From: Methanobacteriota archaeon
GTDB taxonomy: Archaea > Thermoplasmatota > Poseidoniia > Poseidoniales > Poseidoniaceae
Length of the DNA stretch: 34,099 bases
Reading direction: 5' to 3'
Assembly: GCA_018701175.1 (NCBI GenBank)
Contig: JABIWF010000142.1
Span: 1-34,099 of the forward strand
The notes under the pieces were generated by a model that was given only the letters and a program-made list of their open reading frames with translations, ran no database searches and was not told the DNA's origin. Made by a program: the position numbers and the translations under genes. Positions 7,633 through 16,770 of the stretch are shown here, in pieces; within the stretch, counting starts at the first letter, position 1, and every line of letters starts with the position of its first letter.

Positions 7633-10600
7633 ATGAGGAGCAGTGCGAACGCTAAGTCCCCCAAGCGCGACGCTCGAAGAGCGCTTCTGTTGGTCCTTCT
7701 CATGCTTCTTTCTTCAGCGGCTCCAATACTCTCCTTTTCCGCAGTTTCAGCCCATGAATCATCCGTGGACACCGTGTGGCCACAGGAGGGTAGCAACGAT
7801 ACGGGTTGGGTACAGTTGGATGCTACAGGAGCATCACCAGGTAGCCCTACTCAAGCCAGTGCGCCTTGGACACTTGAATTCGCACCGGGCGCAGAGTTGT
7901 CGAACGTGTCCTTCCAAGTGAGAGTAAACGGAAGCGATGGACTCATGATCGAAGAACCGATGCTTATTGCAAGCGATATTGGCGTGAACTTGTTGGACTG
8001 GAGAGGACTTGGAATGCTTGGTTCACAAGACAGTTTCACAGGCCCTAACCCTTACTCTGGACGTATGAGTCCGAACAGTGACTCAGGTGCAACGTGGACT
8101 CTTCCGTCAGAAGCAGAGATTACCGAACTCGTCATAGAAGCTCTTGCACCAGTTGACCCATTCGTGGCGCTGGCACCACTTGAACTCAACATAGCGGCGA
8201 CTGCATTCCACCCAGTTGATGGCCGAATGTATATGGCAATCGACAACACGCTCATGACTTTGGATTACTCAAATGATCCAATCGCCATCGATATTATTGA
8301 AACAAACTCAAACATCCTAGACATCGTAATCGATACGACCAACAATCTACTCCATCTCCTAACTGAAGATGGTTTCTCCGCTTATTCTCTGGGAGACACA
8401 AGTGAACAAAATGGCCTAACAGCCCCAACCTTTTGGCCTGAGTCTTCATCTGAACCGATGTACGATGTGTTTCACCTTGCCACAAACGGTTTTGTTTACG
8501 CTGCCTATGATGGCGGAATTGCACAATGGGATGGCGGAAACTGGAGTTTTCCGGTGACCAAACTTACTTCAGGTAAAGCCCTTGATATCCTCGAAGCAAA
8601 CGGCGTGCTGTATGTTGCCTTCGATGATGAAGGGGTTGCTCGATGGGACCTCAATTCAGGTTCCGCTCTTTCGACTTGGTCATCAGCGAATTCACTTCAC
8701 TCTGACGAGATCGTGGAAATGATGATTTCCGGAAATCAAATCCTATTCGCCTCACTGGACAGCGGTTTAGCCCGATACGACTGGAATTCCGGATTTTGGC
8801 TCTCTACGTGGACCGATGGGAATTGGCTTGCCAGTAACTCAATCAACGGTATCGCTCGCTCAGGTTCAGATTTATTCATCCTTAGTGGCGACACATTGCA
8901 TATTTATGACACAACAAGTGGCGTATTTACCAGTTCACAAGTGATTTCCAATTTCGGCCTAACCGGAGACGGAAGCGACTTGATTGTCTGGCCTGCTAAC
9001 GGCGTAAGAGCGCCAACATCCGAACTGCTGTTGCTCGGAAACGGCTTCGGTTCATTTGCCGAACTCACCCCCAGTCCAACCCTTACTCAAACTGGAACAC
9101 TCCTGATTGGAAGCGGCCCTACTTCCTCAAGCATGCAAGATGCAACAGAACTTGATGGTGTGGTCTTTGTTGCCGCAGATGAGTGGATGAACAGATTTGA
9201 CACCCAAGCCTCAAGATGGCTTCAGCCAGTATACTTAGGAACGACAGTAAACCAGTTGATGAACGATGGTTCCCATGTATTCATTGCCTCTGAAAGTGGA
9301 CTTCACAAGATGCACAGCAACGGTAGCCTTCTCCAAACCTGGAACGCTGCAAATACGGACCTGAACAAGGACGAGGTGCTGCGTGTAGATTCGGATGGAA
9401 CGCACGCTGTTGCCATCACGGGCGAAGGAGAAATGCTCGTCGTTGAGTTAAACGGCGCCAACCCTCCTACAGTTGAACAATACGATTCTGCTGCCGTCGA
9501 CCTTACCCTCTTCAGCAACACTGTTCATCTCGCCACCGATAACAGTGGAATCCTTCGGTATGAACTCACCAATGAATCATGGCTAACGCCGTGGATTTCG
9601 ACGGGCATCAATGGTGCAGATGATGTTCCAGTCGCTGTAAACGGCGACATCCTCTACTTCGGAATACCGGGATACGGGGTTGCACGAAAAGACATGGCAA
9701 CTGATGAATTGATGGCGCCGCTGACCACTCCATCGAATTCCCCGGGCCAAAGCAATCCGAACAGCATACTTCCGTCCGACACCATCTATTCACTCGAATC
9801 AAACGGAAATGACCTTTACATCGGGACTGCAAATGGCGCTATTGTCTGGGATGGATCAACATCTTCCACTTTCAAAACAGGTGGGCAATGGAACACTCGC
9901 CCACAACGATACTACGACTTCACCGCTACTGGCGGCAATGTCTATGCAGGCACGAACATAGGCGTGTGTAAGTGGCCAGCGAGCCAAATAGCCTCGGCAA
10001 ACCCTGATTGTTTGAACGTCTACGATGGAATGCCGAACTGGGCTACATATTCTGTTGAATCTGATTCTTACGGCTATATCTACGGCGGTACAACCTCAGG
10101 TGTTGGCATCATTACCGCATCGCCTTACGACGTCGTCGGAGAATGGGAGGCTGGAGAACAAACACAAAACGCCCCAGTTGCCGTTATAGGAGATGTCGCT
10201 TTTATTGCACTCGATGGAATCGGTATTGCTCGGTATGACATGCCCAATAACGCTTGGCTCACGCTGTGGACCGATGACAACTACCTTGACGACGGAAATG
10301 AGGATGCAACATCTCTCTCTGTTGATATCGATCCCAATCTTATATGGATTGGTGGCTCTGACGGATTACAATTACTGAACGCAACCACTGGAGCTGAAGT
10401 GTATGATATCGAAAAGTCGAGCAGCCTATTTACTGGAAATGGTGACCCTCTCGACATGATTTTGAAAGGTGATACGATGTACTACCACGACGGTGCAAGC
10501 AGCGACAACCTGTATCGGTTCAACGCCCAAAATTTCACTGCTTTGCCGTCTCTCGATGTTGGCACCCAAATTGGTCAAAACAACGGCGACATCAATGGAA

Positions 10601-13600
10601 TGAGTCTCGTTGGCGACATGATAATGATCAGCATCGCCTCTCAAAATTGGTGGCAAGTTGATGGATCCGGCGGAATTGCACAGTGGGACACAATCAACAA
10701 CTCATGGAGCGATAATATTCTCCCTATCGGTCAAGTCGACCGTGTAACAGCCTACCAATCCTCGAGCGGTAACATGTGGGTTGCATGGGGTGAAAACTCT
10801 CTACAATACATGGCAGCAGACGGAACTATGCTCGGTGAATGGGATGACGATGACTTCAATTTCCCAATTCGAGAAATTCTGGAATACGACGGAGAAGTTC
10901 TGTTCGCCACAGAAGATGGTGTTGCTCGATACAACGAGACAAGCGATCAGTGGCTTTCGTTATGGGAAGAAGGAAACGGACTCCCCAACAATGCTGGCTC
11001 CCAAATCTATGAACTGTGGACCGACGGGACAAACCTTGTTGTTGGCGGTGGAGATGTCAGTGGATTTGGACAATTCCAAGGCGGTTCTGTTTCCCATTGG
11101 GACGGAAATGTATGGTCTCAGTATTCTATGGGGAGCAGTGGAACGCCAGGTGGATATCCACTCTCCATGGCTGAATGCGGTGGATTGCTTCACATTGGAA
11201 TCTATGCCAATAACGGCGGCGTTGCTCGCCTAGATATGGCGAATGATACCTTCGCAGGTTCGTTCACACGGACGGTGTTAGGAGAAGGTGAAGTTGCAGG
11301 AGTTGCATGTGACGCAACAGACACGCTCTATGTCGCCTTTTACGAAGACGATGCGAACATCATGAAGTACGGATATTCATCCGGAACTTGGCTAACGCCA
11401 ATTACGACAGCAACAAACAACCTGCCAAGCGATCGGGTGTGGTGGGATGCCATCGACTACGCCAATGGACAACTTGTTCTTGGACATGGACTTGGAACCA
11501 GTGGCGACAATGTCATCGGCGGAGGTTACACTACCATTGCGACCTCGGGTAATTCGAATGCACAAGCCAGCGTTAACGGGGCTGGTTCTTCAGTTACATC
11601 TTTCCAACGAGTCAACAACCAGTGGCTCCTTGGCCAAGCAGGTAGTTCATCAGGATTCAGTAAGGTGCTCACCATTAGCCCTCTGGGCCAAAATACCATT
11701 GCTTCGCTTCCAGGCTTGGCCAGTGGGCAAGTCACCACAATGTCCGGCAACAGCACACACCTGTGGGTGACGACTGCTGGAACAATCGCAACCTCCACTG
11801 GCTTTGGACAACCCAGCGGAGCTGGGCTTCTCCAAGGGGAACGTCAGTCAGACGGTTCAATTCTATGGCAAGACGGATGGATAATGGCTGCAAACAGCAA
11901 AGCGCAAGACGCTGAACTCATTGGTACAGACTTGTACATTACCACAACTCCAACCGGCCTGTACAAACTGGATACGCTGACTGGAACAGTTACACGGCTG
12001 AACGGCGGATTGCACAACAACCTCGATGGAATGGTTCGTGTCGGAACAACTCTGGTCCTTGGATTGATGGGGAGCGGAGGTTCTGCACCTGGCGTTCAAC
12101 TTTATGACATTCAAACGGGATACGGTAACGGAAAACTCATTGGAGGCCTTCCTTCAAACGCAATCAATAATTTCGCTGCAACTTCAGATGTGCTTTACAT
12201 CGCCACGAACGGCGGCATAGGAAGATGGAATTATTCTGCTGCTGATTGGATGAACCCTCTCACTGCTGCAGACGGCCTTCCAACAAACATCATTGAAGAC
12301 GTTCTGGTGGAAGGAAACTATCTGTGGATGGCAACACCTGCAGGACTTGCTCGAAGAGACATTACAACAAGCAACACGATTGTTTACACTTCAGCATCTG
12401 GACTTATGGGGACTTCGACAATGTCACTGACCTCTGCTGTGAACACCATTACCAACAGCGACGGAACCGTGTTCAGTGAAACCACCCTCTTCATCGGACA
12501 CGACGGCGCCGGTAACGAACGTCCTGCTGTAACGACCATTGGATTGACTACAGGTGATGTTATAGGTCACGAATTTGACCAACTGCCTTCAAACAATGTC
12601 GACGCTTTAACGAGCGATTATTGGGGCATACATGTAGCGACTGATATAGGACCCATGGTGCACTGGAACAGCAGTTCCAACTTTTTCGAAAGCGGAATCC
12701 CGTCCTACCAAATCTTTGGCTGGCCCGTTGAAAAGATGGTAAGTGATGGCGAACATGTTTTGATCTTCGGCGGGAACGGTGTATCCATAATCGAAGCCAG
12801 AACAAGCACCCATCAAAACATCAAGATGTTTTCAATGCCGCAACTCACTGGCGGCACCCTCTCAACTGATTACATATGGTTGACAACGGATGGAGACGGA
12901 TTGTTTGGATACCAAAACAATGCACAATACTCAGAGGTTGACCGGATTTCTGTTCGATACGCCAACCCACTTAGCGTCGGATTCAATCTCGCTGCCCAAG
13001 ACATTACGGACATGACAAACCCTGGCATGAACATCACATTGGCTGACCTCGATTCTACGGTTGCCTTGGATTCAACCCAAGGCGTTGTTGGAACGAATGG
13101 AATTCTGTTCCAAACCGTTCCGCTTGCGTTCACTTCCCCGGTGAAAAACGCTGCCACTTGGGCTCATTCGAAGAGCCTCAAGTACAACGCAACCATTGAA
13201 CTCAATAACAATCCAGACTTTGAAACAAGCCTACAGCTTGCTGTTCAAAATGGCGTCATCATCAACGGCACCCAGTTCTTGCAACTGTCGTTGTACTCAC
13301 CCTCAAACGGCTCAATGCAGGTTCGACTCATCTACGACTATGTTCGTACTGAGACACCGATTACAATGACCGATTTGATTGACCGGCCGGACGACGGCGG
13401 AAGTGCATTGCTCGCGAATTGGACGCTTGTTCACGACGAGAATTTCGCACGCTACCTGGTTTATGTTAACGACGGACCGTTCGAGACCACATCTGGACTC
13501 GCACTCACTGCTGACGATTTGGCTGGACGAACGGTGGATAAAGCCGTCTCCCTCCACAGCAGACTTTCGAGCGAAGTAACAACGGCCAACGGACAACCGC

Positions 13601-15972
13601 TTGTTGATGGAGAAGAATACTATGCTGTTGTCGTCGTCGAATACGATGATGGCCACCTCGGCACACCTTCTCCGGTGATGGGCCCAGCCTCTTCAAGCAA
13701 CGAAATCCCACTCTCACCAATATGGGCAAATGCTGGACCTCATGAAGGTGGAGCAGATGGCGACTTGGAGGTTGAATGGGCACGTTGTACTGCTCTCGAC
13801 CTCGCGAGCACGATTATCTACACTTCAACGAGTCCAATGACGGACCTCCTTGGATTGCCTGTGGAAGCAGAGATTGCGAAAGAAGAGGGGAACACAACCG
13901 TTCTCGCTCTTGACGCTGGACAGCCATACTGGCTTGGTTTGACCTGTTCTGATGAATCCGGACAAGAAGATTTGATGAAGCCGCTCATCATTGGACCTGT
14001 GGTCCCAACTGGTGGCCTGAACGATAACACAGCCCCACCGAAAATGACGAATGTCGAAGCCATTGATACACCGGACGACGACGGTGGCCGAATATCAGTT
14101 ACTTGGGATGAAAACCCTGCTGAAGATTGCACATTCTATGCTGTCTTCATCCAGATGTCGACTGGAAACTTCGATGGTGATACCGTGTTATCTGCTTCTG
14201 TCGAAAGTGATGAATTTAGCCAAGCGAAAATCATTGATGATTGCACCGAAACTTCGACCACTGTAACAAGCATTGACGGTGTAGCGCTTCAGGACGGTCA
14301 GGCGTACTATGTTGGCGTCGTTGCCTATGACGATTGGCTTAATGCAAACCTTGCAGATGTCGACCTGGTCAAAGTCACTCCACTCCGTAATACTGCAGGA
14401 ACTGGTTCAGTCCCCGATAGAGTTGGAACGGTCAATGCCTTTGATCATCCCGACGATGATGGAACGGCAATTGACGTCATATGGTCGATTTCCGATGCTG
14501 ACGACTTCTCTCATTACATCGTTTGGGCTGCTGACAGGCCTCTGGCTGACCTTTCGGTTGCATGGGCTGCATTTGGTGATGATGAAACCAAGTGTGCCTG
14601 TTTGAAAATTAACAAACAATGGATTGACGAAGATTACAACCCCATCGAACTCTCAATCTCTACTGCTTTGTATGGTGGCAATTCCATTGTTGATGCCACC
14701 CCGCAAATTATCAAACCTGGAGTCGAACTCTATGTTGTTGTGACCGTTCACGACCTTGCTGGAAATGTTCATCTCACCGAACTTCCGCAAGCAACGGTCG
14801 TTCCAATCAATAACCTGCAAGATGTTACTGCACCTGCAGCACTTGACGCACTCGAACTTTATGACCGTCCAAACGATGCCGGTGGAGCACTTCTCCTCGA
14901 CTTCGAGCTGAGCAATGAAAGCGATGTCGCTAACTATGAAGTCTATGCTGCCACATGGTCGTTTGACGCTATCGGAATGGGAAGCACCGGTCCTGCAACA
15001 CCAATTGCTATCCTTTCCCGACTACCCGATTTGCCGCTCACCATCGAAGTTGTCGCTGGCGATACCCCAGTGATAGCAGGCCAGGAAATTTGGGCTGCTG
15101 TTGTAGTAAGAGACACTGCAGGAAACGCTCAGGAAATCAACCTCGTAAGCGTGTCAGCCCAATCGGTCGATGATGGCGTAGATGACCTCGGCGGATATCT
15201 AGAAGAAATCGAAGACATTTCGCTCACCTGGAACGATGAAAACAATATTCTGGTTGAATGGACGCATTCAGCAGAGTCATCCGTTCGCGGTTACCGTATT
15301 TACATCTCAGATGTGGACTTTGAAACAACCAGCAACGGCGATTTTGTTGTTGAAGTCAAGGCTTCAAACTCGTTCCTCATCACGCAAGGCAATTACCAAC
15401 CTCTCAAGAACAGTTCTGCCTGGTACGTCGCAGTAACACCGTTTGATGACCTGTTTGAGCGAGAAGAAGTGAAGACGGTCATGCTCGACGTGTACGGTAA
15501 AGAGCCCCAAGGCAGCGACGGACAAGATTCTACGAACGAGAATGACTTCTCATCACTCCTCACCACACCAAATCTACTGGCTGCAGGATTGTTAGCCGTG
15601 GCACTTCTCCTGCTTGTGGCAATTGTCCGCTCACGAAGTGGGCAAAAGAACCGTAATAGAAGCCTGGAGTTGCAAGAAGCAACCTGGGGCATCCAGAACG
15701 ATGACTGGGATACATTTGGGACTCCAGTAGCACCACCTCCAATGCCATCGGCCCCAATGCCGAGTGTCAGTCAAGGACAAGCAAACGATATGTATGCTGC
15801 AGCACAGAGAATCGAAAATCAAGATCTCTATGGAAGACCGGCATACCAAGCGCCACAACCGGTCATGCGACCTGCACAGAACAACGCACTACTGAATGAC
15901 CTGGCTGAACCGAACACTCCGAAACTGCCTCAAGCAAGCATTGATACCTCATTCTTGGATGATTTACTTTGA
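7633..15972 (+). CDS. giant secreted surface protein: beta-propeller repeats, FN3-like domains, C-terminal membrane anchor
   Basis: 2779 residues. Residues 1-40 are a classic signal peptide: basic start with RDARR, a Leu-rich core, and a likely cleavage after SAVSA. Residues about 175-1780 are an array of propeller blades, many ending in a G-(V/I/L)-A-R-(W/Y)-D-type strand followed by W-L-(S/T)-x-W, the style of two-component-regulator (Reg_prop) and related propellers. Residues about 1910-2620 are FN3-like domains, four marked by a D-x-P-(D/N)-D motif at 1917, 2145, 2271 and 2411. A membrane helix (AAGLLAVALLLLVAIV) is near 2647-2663, followed by an Arg/Lys stop-transfer patch and a Pro-rich cytosolic tail ending FLDDLL. 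Most of the mass is outside the cell, anchored by one helix. Ligand unknown; polysaccharide or particle binding is a guess. pabC starts nine bases after its stop. Confidence 0.88.
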   Translation: MRSSANAKSPKRDARRALLLVLLMLLSSAAPILSFSAVSAHESSVDTVWPQEGSNDTGWVQLDATGASPGSPTQASAPWTLEFAPGAELSNVSFQVRVNGSDGLMIEEPMLIASDIGVNLLDWRGLGMLGSQDSFTGPNPYSGRMSPNSDSGATWTLPSEAEITELVIEALAPVDPFVALAPLELNIAATAFHPVDGRMYMAIDNTLMTLDYSNDPIAIDIIETNSNILDIVIDTTNNLLHLLTEDGFSAYSLGDTSEQNGLTAPTFWPESSSEPMYDVFHLATNGFVYAAYDGGIAQWDGGNWSFPVTKLTSGKALDILEANGVLYVAFDDEGVARWDLNSGSALSTWSSANSLHSDEIVEMMISGNQILFASLDSGLARYDWNSGFWLSTWTDGNWLASNSINGIARSGSDLFILSGDTLHIYDTTSGVFTSSQVISNFGLTGDGSDLIVWPANGVRAPTSELLLLGNGFGSFAELTPSPTLTQTGTLLIGSGPTSSSMQDATELDGVVFVAADEWMNRFDTQASRWLQPVYLGTTVNQLMNDGSHVFIASESGLHKMHSNGSLLQTWNAANTDLNKDEVLRVDSDGTHAVAITGEGEMLVVELNGANPPTVEQYDSAAVDLTLFSNTVHLATDNSGILRYELTNESWLTPWISTGINGADDVPVAVNGDILYFGIPGYGVARKDMATDELMAPLTTPSNSPGQSNPNSILPSDTIYSLESNGNDLYIGTANGAIVWDGSTSSTFKTGGQWNTRPQRYYDFTATGGNVYAGTNIGVCKWPASQIASANPDCLNVYDGMPNWATYSVESDSYGYIYGGTTSGVGIITASPYDVVGEWEAGEQTQNAPVAVIGDVAFIALDGIGIARYDMPNNAWLTLWTDDNYLDDGNEDATSLSVDIDPNLIWIGGSDGLQLLNATTGAEVYDIEKSSSLFTGNGDPLDMILKGDTMYYHDGASSDNLYRFNAQNFTALPSLDVGTQIGQNNGDINGMSLVGDMIMISIASQNWWQVDGSGGIAQWDTINNSWSDNILPIGQVDRVTAYQSSSGNMWVAWGENSLQYMAADGTMLGEWDDDDFNFPIREILEYDGEVLFATEDGVARYNETSDQWLSLWEEGNGLPNNAGSQIYELWTDGTNLVVGGGDVSGFGQFQGGSVSHWDGNVWSQYSMGSSGTPGGYPLSMAECGGLLHIGIYANNGGVARLDMANDTFAGSFTRTVLGEGEVAGVACDATDTLYVAFYEDDANIMKYGYSSGTWLTPITTATNNLPSDRVWWDAIDYANGQLVLGHGLGTSGDNVIGGGYTTIATSGNSNAQASVNGAGSSVTSFQRVNNQWLLGQAGSSSGFSKVLTISPLGQNTIASLPGLASGQVTTMSGNSTHLWVTTAGTIATSTGFGQPSGAGLLQGERQSDGSILWQDGWIMAANSKAQDAELIGTDLYITTTPTGLYKLDTLTGTVTRLNGGLHNNLDGMVRVGTTLVLGLMGSGGSAPGVQLYDIQTGYGNGKLIGGLPSNAINNFAATSDVLYIATNGGIGRWNYSAADWMNPLTAADGLPTNIIEDVLVEGNYLWMATPAGLARRDITTSNTIVYTSASGLMGTSTMSLTSAVNTITNSDGTVFSETTLFIGHDGAGNERPAVTTIGLTTGDVIGHEFDQLPSNNVDALTSDYWGIHVATDIGPMVHWNSSSNFFESGIPSYQIFGWPVEKMVSDGEHVLIFGGNGVSIIEARTSTHQNIKMFSMPQLTGGTLSTDYIWLTTDGDGLFGYQNNAQYSEVDRISVRYANPLSVGFNLAAQDITDMTNPGMNITLADLDSTVALDSTQGVVGTNGILFQTVPLAFTSPVKNAATWAHSKSLKYNATIELNNNPDFETSLQLAVQNGVIINGTQFLQLSLYSPSNGSMQVRLIYDYVRTETPITMTDLIDRPDDGGSALLANWTLVHDENFARYLVYVNDGPFETTSGLALTADDLAGRTVDKAVSLHSRLSSEVTTANGQPLVDGEEYYAVVVVEYDDGHLGTPSPVMGPASSSNEIPLSPIWANAGPHEGGADGDLEVEWARCTALDLASTIIYTSTSPMTDLLGLPVEAEIAKEEGNTTVLALDAGQPYWLGLTCSDESGQEDLMKPLIIGPVVPTGGLNDNTAPPKMTNVEAIDTPDDDGGRISVTWDENPAEDCTFYAVFIQMSTGNFDGDTVLSASVESDEFSQAKIIDDCTETSTTVTSIDGVALQDGQAYYVGVVAYDDWLNANLADVDLVKVTPLRNTAGTGSVPDRVGTVNAFDHPDDDGTAIDVIWSISDADDFSHYIVWAADRPLADLSVAWAAFGDDETKCACLKINKQWIDEDYNPIELSISTALYGGNSIVDATPQIIKPGVELYVVVTVHDLAGNVHLTELPQATVVPINNLQDVTAPAALDALELYDRPNDAGGALLLDFELSNESDVANYEVYAATWSFDAIGMGSTGPATPIAILSRLPDLPLTIEVVAGDTPVIAGQEIWAAVVVRDTAGNAQEINLVSVSAQSVDDGVDDLGGYLEEIEDISLTWNDENNILVEWTHSAESSVRGYRIYISDVDFETTSNGDFVVEVKASNSFLITQGNYQPLKNSSAWYVAVTPFDDLFEREEVKTVMLDVYGKEPQGSDGQDSTNENDFSSLLTTPNLLAAGLLAVALLLLVAIVRSRSGQKNRNRSLELQEATWGIQNDDWDTFGTPVAPPPMPSAPMPSVSQGQANDMYAAAQRIENQDLYGRPAYQAPQPVMRPAQNNALLNDLAEPNTPKLPQASIDTSFLDDLL
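8155..12975 (+). repeat. propeller-blade repeat array inside the giant surface protein
   Basis: Protein-level tandem repeats, diverged at the DNA level. Clear copies of the blade signature include GVARWDLNSGSALSTW, GLARYDWNSGFWLSTW, GIARYDMPNNAWLTLW, GVARYNETSDQWLSLW, GIGRWNYSAADWMNPL and GLARRDITTSNTIVY. The W-L-x-x-W strand is often followed by a loop of the type TDGNWL or AADGLPTN leading into the next strand. The number of blades is well above one propeller, so several seven- or eight-bladed propellers in series are likely. Confidence 0.7.
13357..15480 (+). repeat. FN3-like domain repeats of the giant surface protein
   Basis: About six successive beta-sandwich domains. Four begin with the same acidic turn: DRPDDGGS (residue 1917), DTPDDDGG (2145), DHPDDDGT (2271) and DRPNDAGG (2411). 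Each is followed by a strand ending in W or F, then a Y-x-V/I-Y/F-A/S strand such as ARYLVYVND or SHYIVWAAD. Two more domains lack the exact motif (around 2036 and 2540). The acidic D-x-P-D-D-G turn could bind calcium, which is inference. Confidence 0.6.
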
Positions 15973-15981
15973 GGCGTGCCG

Positions 15982-16770
15982 ATGAGTCTGGAACGGTTGA
16001 ATGGTCCACGCAGCGAGGTGTTTACCACCGCATTGTGGGATGGAGCGTTTGCCATTGCAGACTGGCCACATCATCTGAAGCGACTTTCTGAACACGCAAA
16101 ATTACTGCGCATCAAGCTGCCAGAAAATCTATCGCAGCAGATGGAATCTCTACTCCAACAAGAGAGTGCATCAAAACAGACAACTCAAAATCATAATCCT
16201 GGACTTTTGCTAAAAATAAAATGCTCTAAGTCCGGTGAAGTAAGTGTTGATTCACGCCCCATTGATTTTCGCAATGAAGAAATCGATGCCGTTACCGTGG
16301 AAGCACCGCGCTGGTCAGCAAAAGTGAACGGTACCAAGCATGGGGATTGGCAAGCATACATCGACGCTCGAAGCAATGCTGAAGAGAAAGGCGTAGACGT
16401 CGCTTTCTTGGTACACGATTACGCCATCGTCGATGCCGATCGTGCCTTACCTGTTGTTCTCGATGAAGACGGCGTGGCATGGGTGGCTGCACACAATGAA
16501 GGAGGTGTCAGAAGCATCACGTTTGAGATATTGTCGCAAAAGTTGCAAGACGCAGGAATACCAATTCAATTTGGAAGACTCAATGAAAGGCTCGTAGCCC
16601 GTGCTGCTGAAATCATAACATTGGGTAGCGGAACCGGTGCATGCAGAATACTTTCTCTGGACGACGAATTACTTGGCAGTGGAGATATGCTCTCTTCGCT
16701 TTGCCAAGCTCTTCTGCAACAGCACTATCAAAACAACGAAACATGGTCTGATGTGAGGTCGTTCAAATGA
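15982..16770 (+). CDS. pabC: aminodeoxychorismate lyase-like aminotransferase class IV
   Basis: About 262 residues, fold-type IV PLP enzyme. Visible are the N-terminal HLKRLSEHAKLL helix, the K119 in GTKHGDWQAYIDAR corresponding to the PLP lysine, the DADRALPVVLDEDG strand-loop segment, and GVRSITFEILSQKL followed by RAAEIITLGSGTGACRI at the C-terminal end. Family members are PabC and branched-chain or D-amino acid aminotransferases; the assignment to PabC rests on the immediate downstream PabB-PabA gene, with which it shares a four-base ATGA overlap. It would convert aminodeoxychorismate to p-aminobenzoate and pyruvate. The ATG at 15982 is chosen over GTG 15976 because GAGG, overlapping the upstream stop, lies seven bases before it. 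Divergent around the middle, so activity is likely but unproven. Confidence 0.78.
   Translation: MSLERLNGPRSEVFTTALWDGAFAIADWPHHLKRLSEHAKLLRIKLPENLSQQMESLLQQESASKQTTQNHNPGLLLKIKCSKSGEVSVDSRPIDFRNEEIDAVTVEAPRWSAKVNGTKHGDWQAYIDARSNAEEKGVDVAFLVHDYAIVDADRALPVVLDEDGVAWVAAHNEGGVRSITFEILSQKLQDAGIPIQFGRLNERLVARAAEIITLGSGTGACRILSLDDELLGSGDMLSSLCQALLQQHYQNNETWSDVRSFK

Noticed and set aside
10781-11233. 150-residue frame inside the giant gene
   Set aside because: It is out of frame with the propeller repeats that cover the same bases and has no ribosome binding site.
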